Notes under the pieces: model-generated | Told to the model about the DNA's origin: nothing | Seen by the model: only the letters and a program-made list of their open reading frames with translations | Databases searched by the model: none | NCBI GenBank assembly: GCA_002254285.1 | Contig: NIUZ01000115.1 | Span: 1-6,044 of the forward strand | Length of the DNA: 6,044 nt | From: Bacteroidetes bacterium 4572_112 | Lineage (GTDB): Bacteria; Bacteroidota; Bacteroidia; Bacteroidales; UBA1556 | Reading direction: 5' to 3' | Position numbers and translations under genes: made by a program | Part shown: positions 6,000 through 6,044 of the stretch, in pieces | Layout of the letters: each line of letters begins with the position of its first letter | Numbering within the stretch: the stretch's first letter is position 1

Positions 6000-6044
6000 T
6001 CAGCGGTATAAGGATAGGCAGCAAAAATGGCTGCTAAAAATAGT

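Noticed and set aside
6012..6040. GCAGC…GCTGC inverted repeat near the window edge as a regulatory hairpin
   Set aside because: It has only a 5-bp stem, lies in sequence of uncertain reading frame and has no T tract; chance is sufficient.

Overview
This window looks like a chromosomal segment from a member of the Bacteroidota (Bacteroidetes), most likely class Bacteroidia. The evidence is a low-GC sequence, A-rich leaders without Shine-Dalgarno sites, Bacteroidota-type promoter boxes (TTTG / TAnnTTTG), a Bacteroidota-type LptE lipoprotein, a SecG with an acidic C-terminal tail, and a REC-less sigma-54 activator of the kind found beside lptE in this phylum. All recognisable genes lie on the minus strand, so transcription runs from high to low coordinates.

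Layout in transcription order: (1) 6044-5664, the C-terminal part of a GT-B (family 4 type) glycosyltransferase whose frame is closed by a stop at 5991-5993, close to the window edge. (2) A compact run of four genes: sigma-54-dependent activator (5585-4257), lptE (4251-3736), a Lys-rich protein with a TPR-like C-terminus (3732-2662), and secG (2636-2268). Gaps are 5, 3 and 25 nt, so this is probably one operon. A candidate promoter lies at 5608-5615, and a strong 15-bp hairpin terminator at 2209-2245 ends it. (3) A separate groES-groEL unit (2040-77) with a candidate promoter at 2086-2117 and a terminator at 16-53.

The genes form a core cell-envelope and protein-homeostasis neighbourhood. LptE supports LPS insertion in the outer membrane, SecG supports protein export, GroES/GroEL fold cytosolic proteins, and the activator may link sigma-54 transcription to this group. 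I recall this gene order as a conserved Bacteroidota block, normally preceded by miaB, so the glycosyltransferase remnant at the upstream end may mark a local synteny break.

I see no undescribed defence or mobile system, CRISPR array, tRNA or rRNA. The most unusual signal is a perfect 25-bp repeat present twice inside the Lys-rich gene, 93 bp apart. Both copies are in the same frame and encode LRQAQDDE. They look like insertions of a dispersed GC-rich repeat tolerated in a disordered linker. A second repeat-like GC-rich patch (5971-5999) coincides with the break in the glycosyltransferase frame.
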